From: Paenibacillus durus
GTDB taxonomy: Bacteria > Bacillota > Bacilli > Paenibacillales > Paenibacillaceae
Assembly (NCBI RefSeq): GCF_000756615.1
Contig: NZ_CP009288.1
Span: 2,046,001-2,110,000, forward strand
Direction: 5' to 3'
DNA: 64,000 nucleotides
Below, in pieces: positions 15,492 to 23,959 of this stretch. The notes under the pieces were generated by a model. That model saw only the letters and a program-made list of their open reading frames with translations. It was not told the DNA's origin and did not search any database. A program made the position numbers and the translations under genes. Within the stretch, counting starts at the first letter, position 1; each line of letters opens with the position of its first letter.

Positions 15492-16129
15492 AGATTTCAC
15501 AGAAGGGGTTGGAGGCTTTGACGGAAGTGTTCAAGCAAGTTCCTTTATACAGATTTCTGTACTTTTGCAATGAAGTTAATCTTGATCGGGTGGTATTGGA
15601 TTGTGGTGCGGGAGGCGAAGCTCCGCCTTTAAGTTTGTTCTCGGAATTCGGATATTCGACGTTCGGCATTGAGTACGATATCAAACAAGTGAAACGGGCC
15701 GCGGAATTTGCCAAAGCCAAGGACCAAGAATTAAATATAATGCAAGGTGACATGAGGAAATTGCCCTTTGGAGACCAAACGATAAGTTTTGTGTACTCCT
15801 ATAACTCCGTATTCCATATGACAAAAGCGGAAGTTGAGCTTTCCATAGCCGAAATGAAGCGGGTTTTAAAGCCTGGGGGACTGCTGTTTGTTAATTTTCT
15901 CACAACCCGTGATTTTCGATGCGGACAGGGGGTCAAGGTTGGAGTTAATCAATACGAGCAATTCGAAGATGATCTTCCCGTTATTCATTCTTATTACGAG
16001 GAGGGTGAACCGGACCCATTGTTCAGCGATATGGATACGTTATATAAAGAGGACAGGGTATTGGAGAGGATATATCAGGGAGATAAGATCCGGCAGGGGT
16101 TCGTCGATTATATTCTACAAAAGAATTGA
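15485..16129 (+). CDS. SAM-dependent methyltransferase (class I), 5' end abutting the IS
   Basis: About 200 residues with class I methyltransferase motifs: motif I VVLDCGAGGEAPPLSLF, motif II region FGIEYDIKQ, motif III MQGDMRKLPFGD and the post-motif MKRVLKPGGLLFVNF. The frame opens at GTG 15485 inside the IS right-end hairpin, so the first residues (GEIS) derive from the element or its junction. Alternative starts are TTG 15518 or GTG 15527, the latter 11 bases after GGAGG. The native 5' end or promoter was probably displaced by the insertion. Substrate unknown. A strong hairpin follows. Confidence 0.75.
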   Translation: MGEISQKGLEALTEVFKQVPLYRFLYFCNEVNLDRVVLDCGAGGEAPPLSLFSEFGYSTFGIEYDIKQVKRAAEFAKAKDQELNIMQGDMRKLPFGDQTISFVYSYNSVFHMTKAEVELSIAEMKRVLKPGGLLFVNFLTTRDFRCGQGVKVGVNQYEQFEDDLPVIHSYYEEGEPDPLFSDMDTLYKEDRVLERIYQGDKIRQGFVDYILQKN

Positions 16130-16139
16130 AACAGCAAAA

Positions 16140-16176
16140 GAGACTGCGTCTTTTCTTTTTCGGCAGACGCAGTCTC
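16140..16176. terminator. Strong hairpin between convergent genes
   Basis: A perfect 12-bp inverted repeat GAGACTGCGTCT / AGACGCAGTCTC with a 13-base loop. The T-run is short on either side, so terminator function is likely but not certain. Confidence 0.6.
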
Positions 16177-16197
16177 AGTTTAAATTGTGAGCAATCG

Positions 16198-16620
16198 TCA
16201 CAGCTTTTGAATCTTGAACACAAAGCGCCATTTTGCCGTGTTTCCGGAATATCGTCCGCGGTTCTCTACGACGGTAACATTTAAAGTCTTGTTTAGAGAG
16301 GATTTGATGGAAGCGACTTTGACCGTAGCATTGGCTGTTCCCTCTTCAGGGTATTTGTCCTGTTCCTGCGCTTCCACCCGAAGCTTGATCGAACCTGAAG
16401 AGCTCACGTTTACCGTTACGGATGATCCTTCCTCAAGCTCCTTGCCGTTTACATAACCGCCCCACCACCACTCATTGCCCACATGCTCATTGTCAACCAG
16501 TTCCGCGCTTACCAAGGTCACTTTAACCTTTACCGTCTTGCCTGCCGCAAAGAGCGGCTGGGAGGAGAGGATAAACGCCAACATTAACAAGAGTGCTGAT
16601 TTTACCGCTTGCTTAACCAT
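16198..16620 (-). CDS. Small secreted protein of unknown function
   Basis: A 140-residue protein with a clear Sec signal peptide: a Lys-bearing start (MVKQAVK), a hydrophobic core ALLLMLAFIL and a likely signal peptidase I site around QPLFAAG. The mature part is ~115 residues, without cysteines, rich in Val/Ser/Thr and probably all-beta; a WWWGGY motif lies near residue 51. It could be a small cell-surface or matrix protein. ATG 16620 follows AAGGGAGATG. Convergent with the methyltransferase gene; no recognised family. Confidence 0.75.
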   Translation of the reverse strand: MVKQAVKSALLLMLAFILSSQPLFAAGKTVKVKVTLVSAELVDNEHVGNEWWWGGYVNGKELEEGSSVTVNVSSSGSIKLRVEAQEQDKYPEEGTANATVKVASIKSSLNKTLNVTVVENRGRYSGNTAKWRFVFKIQKL

Positions 16621-16799
16621 ATTGCATCTCCCTTATAGTCTATTTTCTTCCAATTATACACCCAATATTTACTAGGAACATAGAACTATATGGAAAAAGT
16701 ATGTACAAACTGAAAGGAATGATTATATTACCGGACAGGAGGTTTTTGTATTTTGGAGAGGAGATAAGATTTTGCCCGAGCAGAGGAGGAGGGATTTAT

Positions 16800-16877
16800 A
16801 TGACTAGCTATGACGGGTATGTTCACTATGATGAGAGGAATAAATGCGGATGGATACAGTGGTGCAGGGCAGTCTGA
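16800..16877 (+). CDS. Possible 25-residue peptide
   Basis: An ATG at 16800 sits ten bases after a strong ribosome site (AGGAGGAGGG) and opens a 25-codon frame, MTSYDGYVHYDERNKCGWIQ followed by WCRAV, with two Trp, two Cys and several Tyr. Its last codons form the 5' arm of an inverted repeat at 16869-16910. No homology is claimed. It is the only feature with translation signals in the 337-bp gap before the HD-GYP gene. Confidence 0.35.
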   Translation: MTSYDGYVHYDERNKCGWIQWCRAV

Positions 16878-16910
16878 CTTCTTCGGATACTTACCTGGGT
16901 GTCAGACTGC
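16869..16910. repeat. Perfect 10-bp inverted repeat
   Basis: GCAGTCTGAC (16869-16878) and GTCAGACTGC (16901-16910) with a 22-base loop. No T-run follows on the plus strand. It overlaps the stop codon of the possible small peptide and lies about 50 bases beyond the stop codon of the minus-strand HD-GYP gene. Confidence 0.5.
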
Positions 16911-16957
16911 ATAAGTGTGGTCCTTAAATGCCCATGGGTGGAGCCTCCCGGGAATAC

Positions 16958-17992
16958 TTAATCCATATAAATCTCAACAATCGCTAAATTCCGTTCACGG
17001 GAAAGATCAATGAAGCGTCCACCGCTTTGTACAAGGGGGCGAAAGACGTCGGTCGAATTATTCAAAATGATAACGCCCATGTCTCCGGAGCTAAGCAGCA
17101 CTCTTTTACCAATAAAGTTCGGCATTAGATGCTGAATAAAAGCTTGTACGGACTTACCGTTCAACTTGCCGAAGCCGAGATTGTGCAGTTCCCGCAATAC
17201 GCCGATGAGTTCCTGTTTCGACTGATACACCCGGGAGGTCGTCATAGCACTGTATACGTCTGCGATCGCGGCGATCTGGGCGTACGGATGAATCTCGTCA
17301 TTTACCAGCTTGGAGGGATAACCCGAGCCGTCCTCGCGTTCATGGTGCTGAAGAGCAACGAGCGCCGTGCTGTGGTCGCTCATGGAGTTGCGGATAATCT
17401 CGTAACCATATGTAGTATGCCGCTGGACTTCCTGATATTCCTCTGGAGTCAGCTTGCCGGGCTTCTTCAGAATGGCTGCCGGAATGCGGCATTTACCGAT
17501 ATCAAGCAAATACCCCGCTCGGGAAATTTCGTAGCATTCCTTCTTGGAATAACCAAGCCAGGAAGCAATATAGTAAGTTAGCATACCGACTTGAAGGGAA
17601 TGGATGTAGGTATAGTCGTCCTCACGGTCCAGCAGAAGGAGCAGAGTAACGACATCTTTATTCTGATCGAGCGAATTCACCAGAGGCTTCAGGATATCGT
17701 CAACCATAGTCTGGTTGAAGCTTCCTTTGGTCAGCGCCTCCAGATAGAGGGATTCAAAGCCTTCAATGGTTTGGTCGAATTGCGTAGTTACCGCCTGAAT
17801 AACAGACGGGGCCGAGGGGGTCAACTGTGCGGGACCTTCAATGTCAACATAGTCCACGCCATGCAGCAAAAGTTTATTAATGTCATCTTCCCGAAGCTGA
17901 GCTCCTTTGGACAATATAAGAATGCCTCGGTTGCTGAAGGTATCTTCCTTCAAGAGATCACCGGGCTTTAAATCCGTGACATGCACTTTCAA
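16958..17992 (-). CDS. HD-GYP domain protein with degenerate HD motif
   Basis: About 344 residues: an N-terminal ~90-residue domain (MKVHVTDLKPGDLLKED...) followed by an HD-GYP domain of the cyclic-di-GMP phosphodiesterase family. Several signature elements are kept (YIHSLQVG, LQHHEREDGSGYP, DVYSAMTTSR), but the eponymous HD is LD (YLLDIGKCRIP), losing a metal ligand. The protein may be inactive or a c-di-GMP sensor. TTG at 17992 with a near-perfect AGAGGTGAT upstream is preferred over the GTG at 18004. A canonical paralogue lies at 21478. Confidence 0.85.
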   Translation of the reverse strand: MKVHVTDLKPGDLLKEDTFSNRGILILSKGAQLREDDINKLLLHGVDYVDIEGPAQLTPSAPSVIQAVTTQFDQTIEGFESLYLEALTKGSFNQTMVDDILKPLVNSLDQNKDVVTLLLLLDREDDYTYIHSLQVGMLTYYIASWLGYSKKECYEISRAGYLLDIGKCRIPAAILKKPGKLTPEEYQEVQRHTTYGYEIIRNSMSDHSTALVALQHHEREDGSGYPSKLVNDEIHPYAQIAAIADVYSAMTTSRVYQSKQELIGVLRELHNLGFGKLNGKSVQAFIQHLMPNFIGKRVLLSSGDMGVIILNNSTDVFRPLVQSGGRFIDLSRERNLAIVEIYMD

Positions 17993-18022
17993 ATCGAATA
18001 TCACCTCTACCGGTCATTGTTT

Positions 18023-18125
18023 AAAAATATAAGAATGTATAAACACCTGCTTACACATCTTCTTCTAATTCTACGAGAAGCGAATGCTGTGTCTAAAGTA
18101 AGACGCTGCAGCCGTTCCTTCTTGA
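18023..18125 (+). repeat. Structured intergenic repeat, copy 1 (partly decayed)
   Basis: Shares several exact blocks, in the same order and similar spacing, with the copy at 51214: AAATATAAGAATGTATAA at the start, TTCTACGAGAA in the middle, and GCAGCCGTT followed by CTTCTTG at the end. The first stem is imperfect here (AAATATAAGA opposite TCTTCTAATT). It lies between an HD-GYP gene and the molybdopterin synthase gene; orientation is arbitrary relative to genes. Confidence 0.6.
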
Positions 18126-18159
18126 GCATAACAAGAAAAGGTGAAATTCACAATGATAA

Positions 18160-18882
18160 TCATTGGGAAATTATAGGCCAATTGTCACGATAAGCCTTGT
18201 CAGCGCCCTTCCACTCCTCAGACGAAGCGCCTATGTCTTTTTTCCATATCGGAACCATACGCTTCAGCTCTTCGATCGCGAAGCGGCTTGCTTCATAACA
18301 GGCGTCGCGATGCGCGGTAGAAACGGCAATTACAACACTGGCTTCCTTCAATCCTACATGTCCGATCCGATGAGAAATGGCGCAGCGCCCCTGCCAGCGT
18401 TCCATAACCTCACGGCCGATTTCCTCAAACTTGGAGAGGGCCATCGGAATATAAGCCTCGTAGTGAAGAGCCTCTGTCCGCTCGTCCCCGGTCATTTCCC
18501 GAGTTGTCCCGACAAAAACAAGCGAAGCGCCATGATCTTTGTCCAGCACCTTATCCAGGATGTCCTCCGTACAGAGCGGCTGTTCCGTTACGGTATACAA
18601 TACGTCCTGGGCGCTACCCTCGTCCGGGGAAGGCTCCCCCCCGGAAACCGGAGGGATAAGCGCCACTTCAGAGGAACTGGAGATAACAGTGTCTTCCGGA
18701 GCATATTCGCGATCAATGGCAACCATGGAAACGCTGATCTGACCGGCGGCTTCGGGATAGGAAGCGGACAGCAGCTCCTTGAGTTTACCTGCAGTTACCT
18801 GAGGCTCGGCTACTTGGAAATCTAGGACCTGGGAACCGATAGCTTCGGCCAGCCCCGCGAAAAGACGAATTGAAATTTGCAT
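18160..18882 (-). CDS. MoaD-MoaE fusion, molybdopterin synthase
   Basis: A 240-residue fusion. Residues 1-~82 are a MoaD-like ubiquitin fold ending in the sulfur-carrier motif PPVSGG. Residues ~95-240 are MoaE, with GASLVFVGTTR, the LHYEAYIPMA segment, HRIGHVGLKE and the catalytic-Lys region MVPIWKKD. MoaD normally works with a free C-terminal Gly-Gly; here it is followed directly by EPSPDEG, so the protein must be cleaved or work differently, as reported for MoaX of mycobacteria. ATG 18882 follows CGAGGTGA. It converts precursor Z to molybdopterin. Confidence 0.9.
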   Translation of the reverse strand: MQISIRLFAGLAEAIGSQVLDFQVAEPQVTAGKLKELLSASYPEAAGQISVSMVAIDREYAPEDTVISSSSEVALIPPVSGGEPSPDEGSAQDVLYTVTEQPLCTEDILDKVLDKDHGASLVFVGTTREMTGDERTEALHYEAYIPMALSKFEEIGREVMERWQGRCAISHRIGHVGLKEASVVIAVSTAHRDACYEASRFAIEELKRMVPIWKKDIGASSEEWKGADKAYRDNWPIISQ

Positions 18883-19018
18883 GTTAGGTTCACCTCGTTA
18901 ATGATCGTAATGACTACAATATACCATATTGTCACTGAAAATGTTATGCTAGGCTCTAAAGACATACTGCCTGCCGCCTCTTATGGGGGCGGCTATAAAG
19001 CCGGAAGGAGCTTGGACG

Positions 19019-20458
19019 ATGAGGCCTGAAAAAGAGCGACTTACGATTCTTCATACCAATGATATTCACAGCCACTTCGAAATGATGAGCCCGCTCGCAG
19101 CCGCTATCACAAGGCAGAGAACAGAAGCTCAAGGCGGCATCGTACTGCTCTTTGATATTGGCGATCATATGGACCGGGCCGCTGCGGCAACCGAAGGAAC
19201 GATGGGCCAGGCGAATATCGATATGATTAACCTTACGGGCTATGACGCCGTTACGATCGGGAACAATGAAGGCCTGACGTTCTCTAAGGAGATTCTGTCG
19301 GGCATCTTTGCCGGCACCAAGTGTCCGGTCGTATGCTGCAATTTGGTAGAGACGGCCACGGGCAATCCCCCGCTTTGGATGAAGCGCCACACGATTCTGG
19401 AAAGAGAAGGGGTTAGGATCGGAGTTACGGGAGCAACCGCGCCCTTTGCCCCGTTCTATTCGCTGCTCGGCTGGGATGCGCTGGAGCCGGAAGAATGCCT
19501 CCGGGAGGAGTGCCGGCTGCTCGCGCCTCAGGTAGATATTCTGATTATCCTTTCCCATCTGGGCCTGCCTGCCGACAAGCTGCTGGCGGAGCGGCTGGAC
19601 GGAGTCCACGCCATTCTGGGCGGACATACCCATCATGTGCTGGAACAGCCGCTGATCATTGGCGGTACGGCCGTATGCGGCGCAGGTAAATTCGGGCGAT
19701 ACCTGGGGCAGCTTGTATTCGAACGCGACGAGGAGAACGGCTCTTTCCGGTATGTAACGGGTGAGAGCTTCCCCGTTGATCCCTCGCTCTCCGAATTCAC
19801 GGTTTTCGCTGCCGCCATGCTCCATATGGAACGCGGAAATGAAGCATTAAGCGAGACGGTTGCCATTACCGACCGGAGCCTCACGCTTGATATCCGTGGA
19901 GAATCGCCCTTTGCCAATCTGCTGGCGCAGTCGGTGAGACGTTTCACGGGGACTGCGTTCTCGCTGGTAAATGCCGGCCAACTGCTCGGGCCGCTCCCTA
20001 AGGGAGAGATTACGGCAGGTATGCTCCATGCGCTCTGTCCTTCCCCGATCAATCCGTGCGTTATGCGGCTGTCCGGCAGGGATATCCGCATCGCGCTGAA
20101 GCAGAGTCTGGCTGCCGAGTTCCGTGAGAAGGTCATTTACGGTTATGGCTTCCGGGGAGAACGGCTCGGCGGTCTGGCGGTGGACGGAATAAAAATTCTG
20201 TACGATCCTCATGCGATGCCGTATGATAAAAATATTGCAGTTTTTGTCAACGGACATCCGCTTGAGGACGGCAGGGAATATTCCGTCGGAACGATCGACA
20301 TGTTCACCTTTCGTACGGGATATGAGTCAATAGGCAATGGACAGGACGTTCTGTTCCTGCTGCCTCATTTCCTGCGGGACCTGCTGCGGATGGAATTGCA
20401 GCGTCCTGGAAGCCTGGACGAGTGCGCGCAAGCCCGCTGGGAACCGAGAATTTTCTAG
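19019..20458 (+). CDS. yunD: Cytosolic metallophosphoesterase/5'-nucleotidase family protein YunD
   Basis: A 479-residue protein with a calcineurin-like metallophosphatase domain and a 5'-nucleotidase C-terminal domain. Metal-binding motifs are LHTNDIHSHFE, DIGDHMDR, the GNNEG variant typical of YunD, ILSHLG and GGHTHH. There is no signal peptide, so it acts in the cytosol, unlike secreted 5'-nucleotidases. The frame is open from 18983, but AAGGAG nine bases before ATG 19019 decides the start. The likely role is dephosphorylation of nucleotides or related phosphoesters; the precise substrate is uncertain. Confidence 0.88.
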   Translation: MRPEKERLTILHTNDIHSHFEMMSPLAAAITRQRTEAQGGIVLLFDIGDHMDRAAAATEGTMGQANIDMINLTGYDAVTIGNNEGLTFSKEILSGIFAGTKCPVVCCNLVETATGNPPLWMKRHTILEREGVRIGVTGATAPFAPFYSLLGWDALEPEECLREECRLLAPQVDILIILSHLGLPADKLLAERLDGVHAILGGHTHHVLEQPLIIGGTAVCGAGKFGRYLGQLVFERDEENGSFRYVTGESFPVDPSLSEFTVFAAAMLHMERGNEALSETVAITDRSLTLDIRGESPFANLLAQSVRRFTGTAFSLVNAGQLLGPLPKGEITAGMLHALCPSPINPCVMRLSGRDIRIALKQSLAAEFREKVIYGYGFRGERLGGLAVDGIKILYDPHAMPYDKNIAVFVNGHPLEDGREYSVGTIDMFTFRTGYESIGNGQDVLFLLPHFLRDLLRMELQRPGSLDECAQARWEPRIF

Positions 20459-20514
20459 CGGCGCGCCAGGCTTTTTTCATTTACCCAAATCGCAGAACTG
20501 TTTAGGAGGCCAAT

Positions 20515-21339
20515 ATGGACACGATTACAGCCATTATTCTAGCCATTGTTGAAGGGATTACCGAATTTATTCCTGTTTCCTCTACCGGCCACATGATTCT
20601 GACCTCTCGGCTGCTTCATTTTAACGAACAGAGTGATTTGATGAAGACGTTCGAAATTGTTATTCAACTGGGGGCGATTCTCGCCATCGCGCTCGTTTAC
20701 CGCCGCCGTATACTCGATCTGCTTGGAATCGGCCGCAAGAGGGATAGAGGAGGCGTTATGCCCCGTTCTCGGCTCAACCTCATCCACGTCCTTCTAGGCA
20801 TCATTCCCGCGCTGGCCGTTGCTTTTTTCGCCCGCGATTTTATCAAGAGCCATTTTAGCGCTAGTACGGTGCTGTGGGCGCTTGTCGCAGGCGGGATTCT
20901 GATGATCATTGCCGAATGGGTTAACAAGCGCAAAATTCGGGTCACCGCGGAAGAAATGGACGACATATCCTACGGCCAGGCCCTGGCTATCGGACTTTAT
21001 CAGATTATTTCCGTGCTGTGGCCCGGGTTCTCGCGATCCGGCTCGACCATCTCCGGCGGTATGCTGACCGGCGTCAGCTATAAGGCTTCGGCCGACTTCT
21101 CCTTTTTGATCGCCATTCCGATTATGTGCGTGGCTTCAGGGTATGAGCTGCTCGATTCGTACAAGGAGATTACCGGCGATATGATCGGAATCTTTGCTAT
21201 CGGATTTCTGGTTTCGTTCGTTGTAGCTTACATCGTCGTTGTTTTGTTCATGCGTTTGATCCAAAAAATCCGGCTCACCCATTTTGCCATTTACCGCTTT
21301 GTGCTGGCCGCCTGTTTCTGGTTGTTCGTTATGCGCTGA
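20515..21339 (+). CDS. uppP: Undecaprenyl-diphosphatase UppP
   Basis: A 274-residue polytopic membrane enzyme that recycles undecaprenyl pyrophosphate to the monophosphate carrier for cell-wall synthesis and gives bacitracin tolerance. The two signature regions are present: EGITEFIPVSSTGHMIL near residue 14 and the PGFSRSGSTISGG loop near residue 175, with about eight membrane segments. ATG 20515 follows TTAGGAGGCC. It lies 56 bases after yunD and may be co-transcribed. Confidence 0.96.
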   Translation: MDTITAIILAIVEGITEFIPVSSTGHMILTSRLLHFNEQSDLMKTFEIVIQLGAILAIALVYRRRILDLLGIGRKRDRGGVMPRSRLNLIHVLLGIIPALAVAFFARDFIKSHFSASTVLWALVAGGILMIIAEWVNKRKIRVTAEEMDDISYGQALAIGLYQIISVLWPGFSRSGSTISGGMLTGVSYKASADFSFLIAIPIMCVASGYELLDSYKEITGDMIGIFAIGFLVSFVVAYIVVVLFMRLIQKIRLTHFAIYRFVLAACFWLFVMR

Positions 21340-21477
21340 TATTTATTACTGCGGCGACGTTATAACAATGGATAATTGACTCGCTTGCTGTATGCAGTAG
21401 TGACGGTATAGATATGTGAATGATCATAAATTTATAGCAGGGCACCCAATTACCGTTGAAGGCAGGAGTGAGCCAAG

Positions 21478-22554
21478 TTGCGTTTGGTACCGATCAGCCG
21501 GCTTCAAGAGGGGATGAAGCTGGGCAGAAAAATATATAACGATGAAGGGCTGGTGCTGCTCTCGGACGGTGTGGTGCTTAACAGTGCGTTGATTAGCCGC
21601 CTGTCCAAGATCGATATCGGCTATGTATATATTCATGATGCGCTGACGGAAGATGTGGAAATTCCGAACATGCTCCAGGATGAGACTCGTAATCAGGCAC
21701 TGAAGACAATACGCACTCAGTTTCAGGAAATATCGAGCGCTTCAGACATTAAGAAAGGCTTTTATCATCTGGATAAGAAATTCTCCAAAGTTATGGATTC
21801 CATTCTGGACGAAATGTCCGGACAGGAAGACCCGATGATAATGCTGCACGACATGCATACTACCGACAATTACCTGTATACCCATTCACTGAACGTATGC
21901 CTTTATACGCTGGTGCTTGGAATCGCTCACGGCTACAGCCGCAGCGACCTAACCATGCTTGGTCTGGGCTCTCTGCTCCACGATATCGGCAAGACACAGA
22001 TCCCGGTCAAAATCTTGCAAAAACCGGGTATGTTAAGCGATGAGGAATTTCGGCACATGCAGGCGCATACCGAGATCGGGTTTAAGATTCTAAAGGAAGA
22101 GCCGAACATTCCCCTGCTCGTCGCCCATTGCGCATTGCAGCATCATGAGCGGATTAACGGATCCGGCTATCCGCGGGGCCTTCTCGGTCCACAGATTCAC
22201 GAATACGCTAAGTGGATCGGCGTGGCGGATTCCTATGACGCCATGACCTCCAGCCGTGTCTACAAAAAGGCCATGCTGCCGCATCAGGCGGTAGAGGCGC
22301 TTTATGTCGGCTCGGGTACGCTGTACGAGCAGCAGCAGCTGGAGATTTTTCGCGACCGTGTAGCGATTTACCCGATTGGCTTGAATATCAAACTCAGCAC
22401 CGGGGAGTCCGCCGTTGTCGTCAAGATCGACCCGAGTCTTCCCCATCGACCCGTTGTTAGGGTCATTGAAGGCCCGGAGAGAGAGAAGATTGCTCCGTAT
22501 GAACTTGATCTGCGCAAGAACCTGTCCGTAATCATTTCCAGCGTAATGGAGTAG
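21478..22554 (+). CDS. HD-GYP domain cyclic-di-GMP phosphodiesterase (canonical)
   Basis: A 358-residue protein with the same layout as the product of the gene at 16958: a short N-terminal domain (MRLVPISRLQEGMKLG) and an HD-GYP domain. Here the metal site is complete: NYLYTHSLNVC, LLHDIGKTQIP, QAHTEIGF, LQHHERINGSGYPRG and GVADSYDAMTSSR. It should hydrolyse c-di-GMP, acting on motility/biofilm switching. The start is TTG 21478 with AGGAG nine bases upstream. The C-terminal ~60 residues (INIKLSTGESAVV-type) form an extra beta-rich tail shared with the degenerate paralogue. Confidence 0.9.
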   Translation: MRLVPISRLQEGMKLGRKIYNDEGLVLLSDGVVLNSALISRLSKIDIGYVYIHDALTEDVEIPNMLQDETRNQALKTIRTQFQEISSASDIKKGFYHLDKKFSKVMDSILDEMSGQEDPMIMLHDMHTTDNYLYTHSLNVCLYTLVLGIAHGYSRSDLTMLGLGSLLHDIGKTQIPVKILQKPGMLSDEEFRHMQAHTEIGFKILKEEPNIPLLVAHCALQHHERINGSGYPRGLLGPQIHEYAKWIGVADSYDAMTSSRVYKKAMLPHQAVEALYVGSGTLYEQQQLEIFRDRVAIYPIGLNIKLSTGESAVVVKIDPSLPHRPVVRVIEGPEREKIAPYELDLRKNLSVIISSVME

Positions 22555-22804
22555 CGGCAGATACTTGCACAAGCAATGCCGAGAGTCTTATGCGGAGCCG
22601 GGCCGCCATGCAGCGGGAACGGGGAAGAAGGCGCCTCCAGCCGGAGAGGCTTTCGCTCTCGTCTCCGCTGCATTCTATTTTTGGCCGGCCCTGCCCCTGC
22701 GAAGCGGGCTAAAAGTTGCGGGGAGATGCGGTTTTTTTAAGAGTTCATGGTATGATATTGGTTAATAAAGAGAATAAGCATTGCTTTTGAAGGAGTTACT
22801 GTAC

Positions 22805-23941
22805 ATGAATAGGTTTCAATCGCCAGCCTCAATAACTAAGGAATTATCGCCCAGTTACGATCCCTGGGATCCTATCTCCTCTCTGCAAAGGTACGGTAAG
22901 CATGTGCTCACCAGTGTGGAAATGACGGTAACGAATCTGTGCAATATGCGCTGCGAGCACTGTGCGGTCGGCGATAGTCTGACGACACGGGAAGGCGAGA
23001 TGCTGCCGCTTGAGAATATGCTGAACCGCCTGGAGCAAGTGGAGCATTTGGAGACGATCAGCATTACCGGCGGAGAACCGATGTTCCGCGCGGATACTGT
23101 TGACAATATCATCGTGCCGCTGCTCAAATATGCGAAGGAGCGGGGGGTGCGCTCACAGATTAATTCGAATCTGACGATGCCGTACTCCCGGTATGAGAAG
23201 CTGCTTCCGTATCTTGACGTTATGCATATCTCGTTCAACTATGTGAACGGTGACGATTTTCATGAGGTAGGTTTTGCGGGGAGCGGTCATGCCGTGGCAA
23301 AAGAGGCCGCATATCGCCTGTATAACACAATGCTGGAGAATGTGCAGCGGCTTAGCCAGGAAGGCATGTTTATATCGGCGGAATCCATGATCAACTACCG
23401 GACACACGGCAAGCTGCCGGAAATTCACCGGCTGATCGGAGATATGGGCTGCCGCAGGCATGAAGTTCATCCGATGTACGCTTCCAATTTCGCGTCTTCG
23501 CTTCCGGTTCTGCCGCTGAAGGAGACTGCTGCCGCCATCCATTCCCTGCTCGACCATCGGAATCCTGAGATGTGGATGCTGTTTGGGACGCTGCCTTTTT
23601 TTGCATGCAGCATCTTGGAGGAGGACCACGAGCTGCTGCGCAGGCTGAAGTCCGAGAAGAACGTAACGGTACGGAATGATCCGGACGGACGCAATCGAGT
23701 CAATGTCAACATGTTTACCGGTGACGTGTTCGTTACGGATTTTGCCGACATACCCGCATTCGGGAATATCGCCGAGAGTAAACTGGACGATATTTTTGCA
23801 AAATGGCAAAATGAGCATCCACTTAACCAGAGGGTTAACTGCCACTGCGCCGGCGCCGGCTGCTGCGGCCCCAATCTGTTGGTGAAAGAAATGTACTACC
23901 CGGATATTGATTTTAAATCGAGGAAAGCGATCACTTTGTAG
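22805..23941 (+). CDS. yfkAB: Radical SAM/CxCxxxxC motif protein YfkAB
   Basis: A 378-residue radical-SAM protein. The SAM-binding cluster motif is CNMRCEHC near residue 46, followed by the SITGGEP loop. A second Cys-rich motif, CHCAGAGCC, lies near the C-terminus and fits the CxCxxxxC signature of YfkAB. The frame is open from 22781, but GAAGGAG places the start at ATG 22805. The upstream TATGATAT may be part of a promoter. The reaction is unknown in the family. The next gene begins 18 bases downstream. Confidence 0.87.
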   Translation: MNRFQSPASITKELSPSYDPWDPISSLQRYGKHVLTSVEMTVTNLCNMRCEHCAVGDSLTTREGEMLPLENMLNRLEQVEHLETISITGGEPMFRADTVDNIIVPLLKYAKERGVRSQINSNLTMPYSRYEKLLPYLDVMHISFNYVNGDDFHEVGFAGSGHAVAKEAAYRLYNTMLENVQRLSQEGMFISAESMINYRTHGKLPEIHRLIGDMGCRRHEVHPMYASNFASSLPVLPLKETAAAIHSLLDHRNPEMWMLFGTLPFFACSILEEDHELLRRLKSEKNVTVRNDPDGRNRVNVNMFTGDVFVTDFADIPAFGNIAESKLDDIFAKWQNEHPLNQRVNCHCAGAGCCGPNLLVKEMYYPDIDFKSRKAITL

Positions 23942-23959
23942 AAATGGGGCGTTATTATC

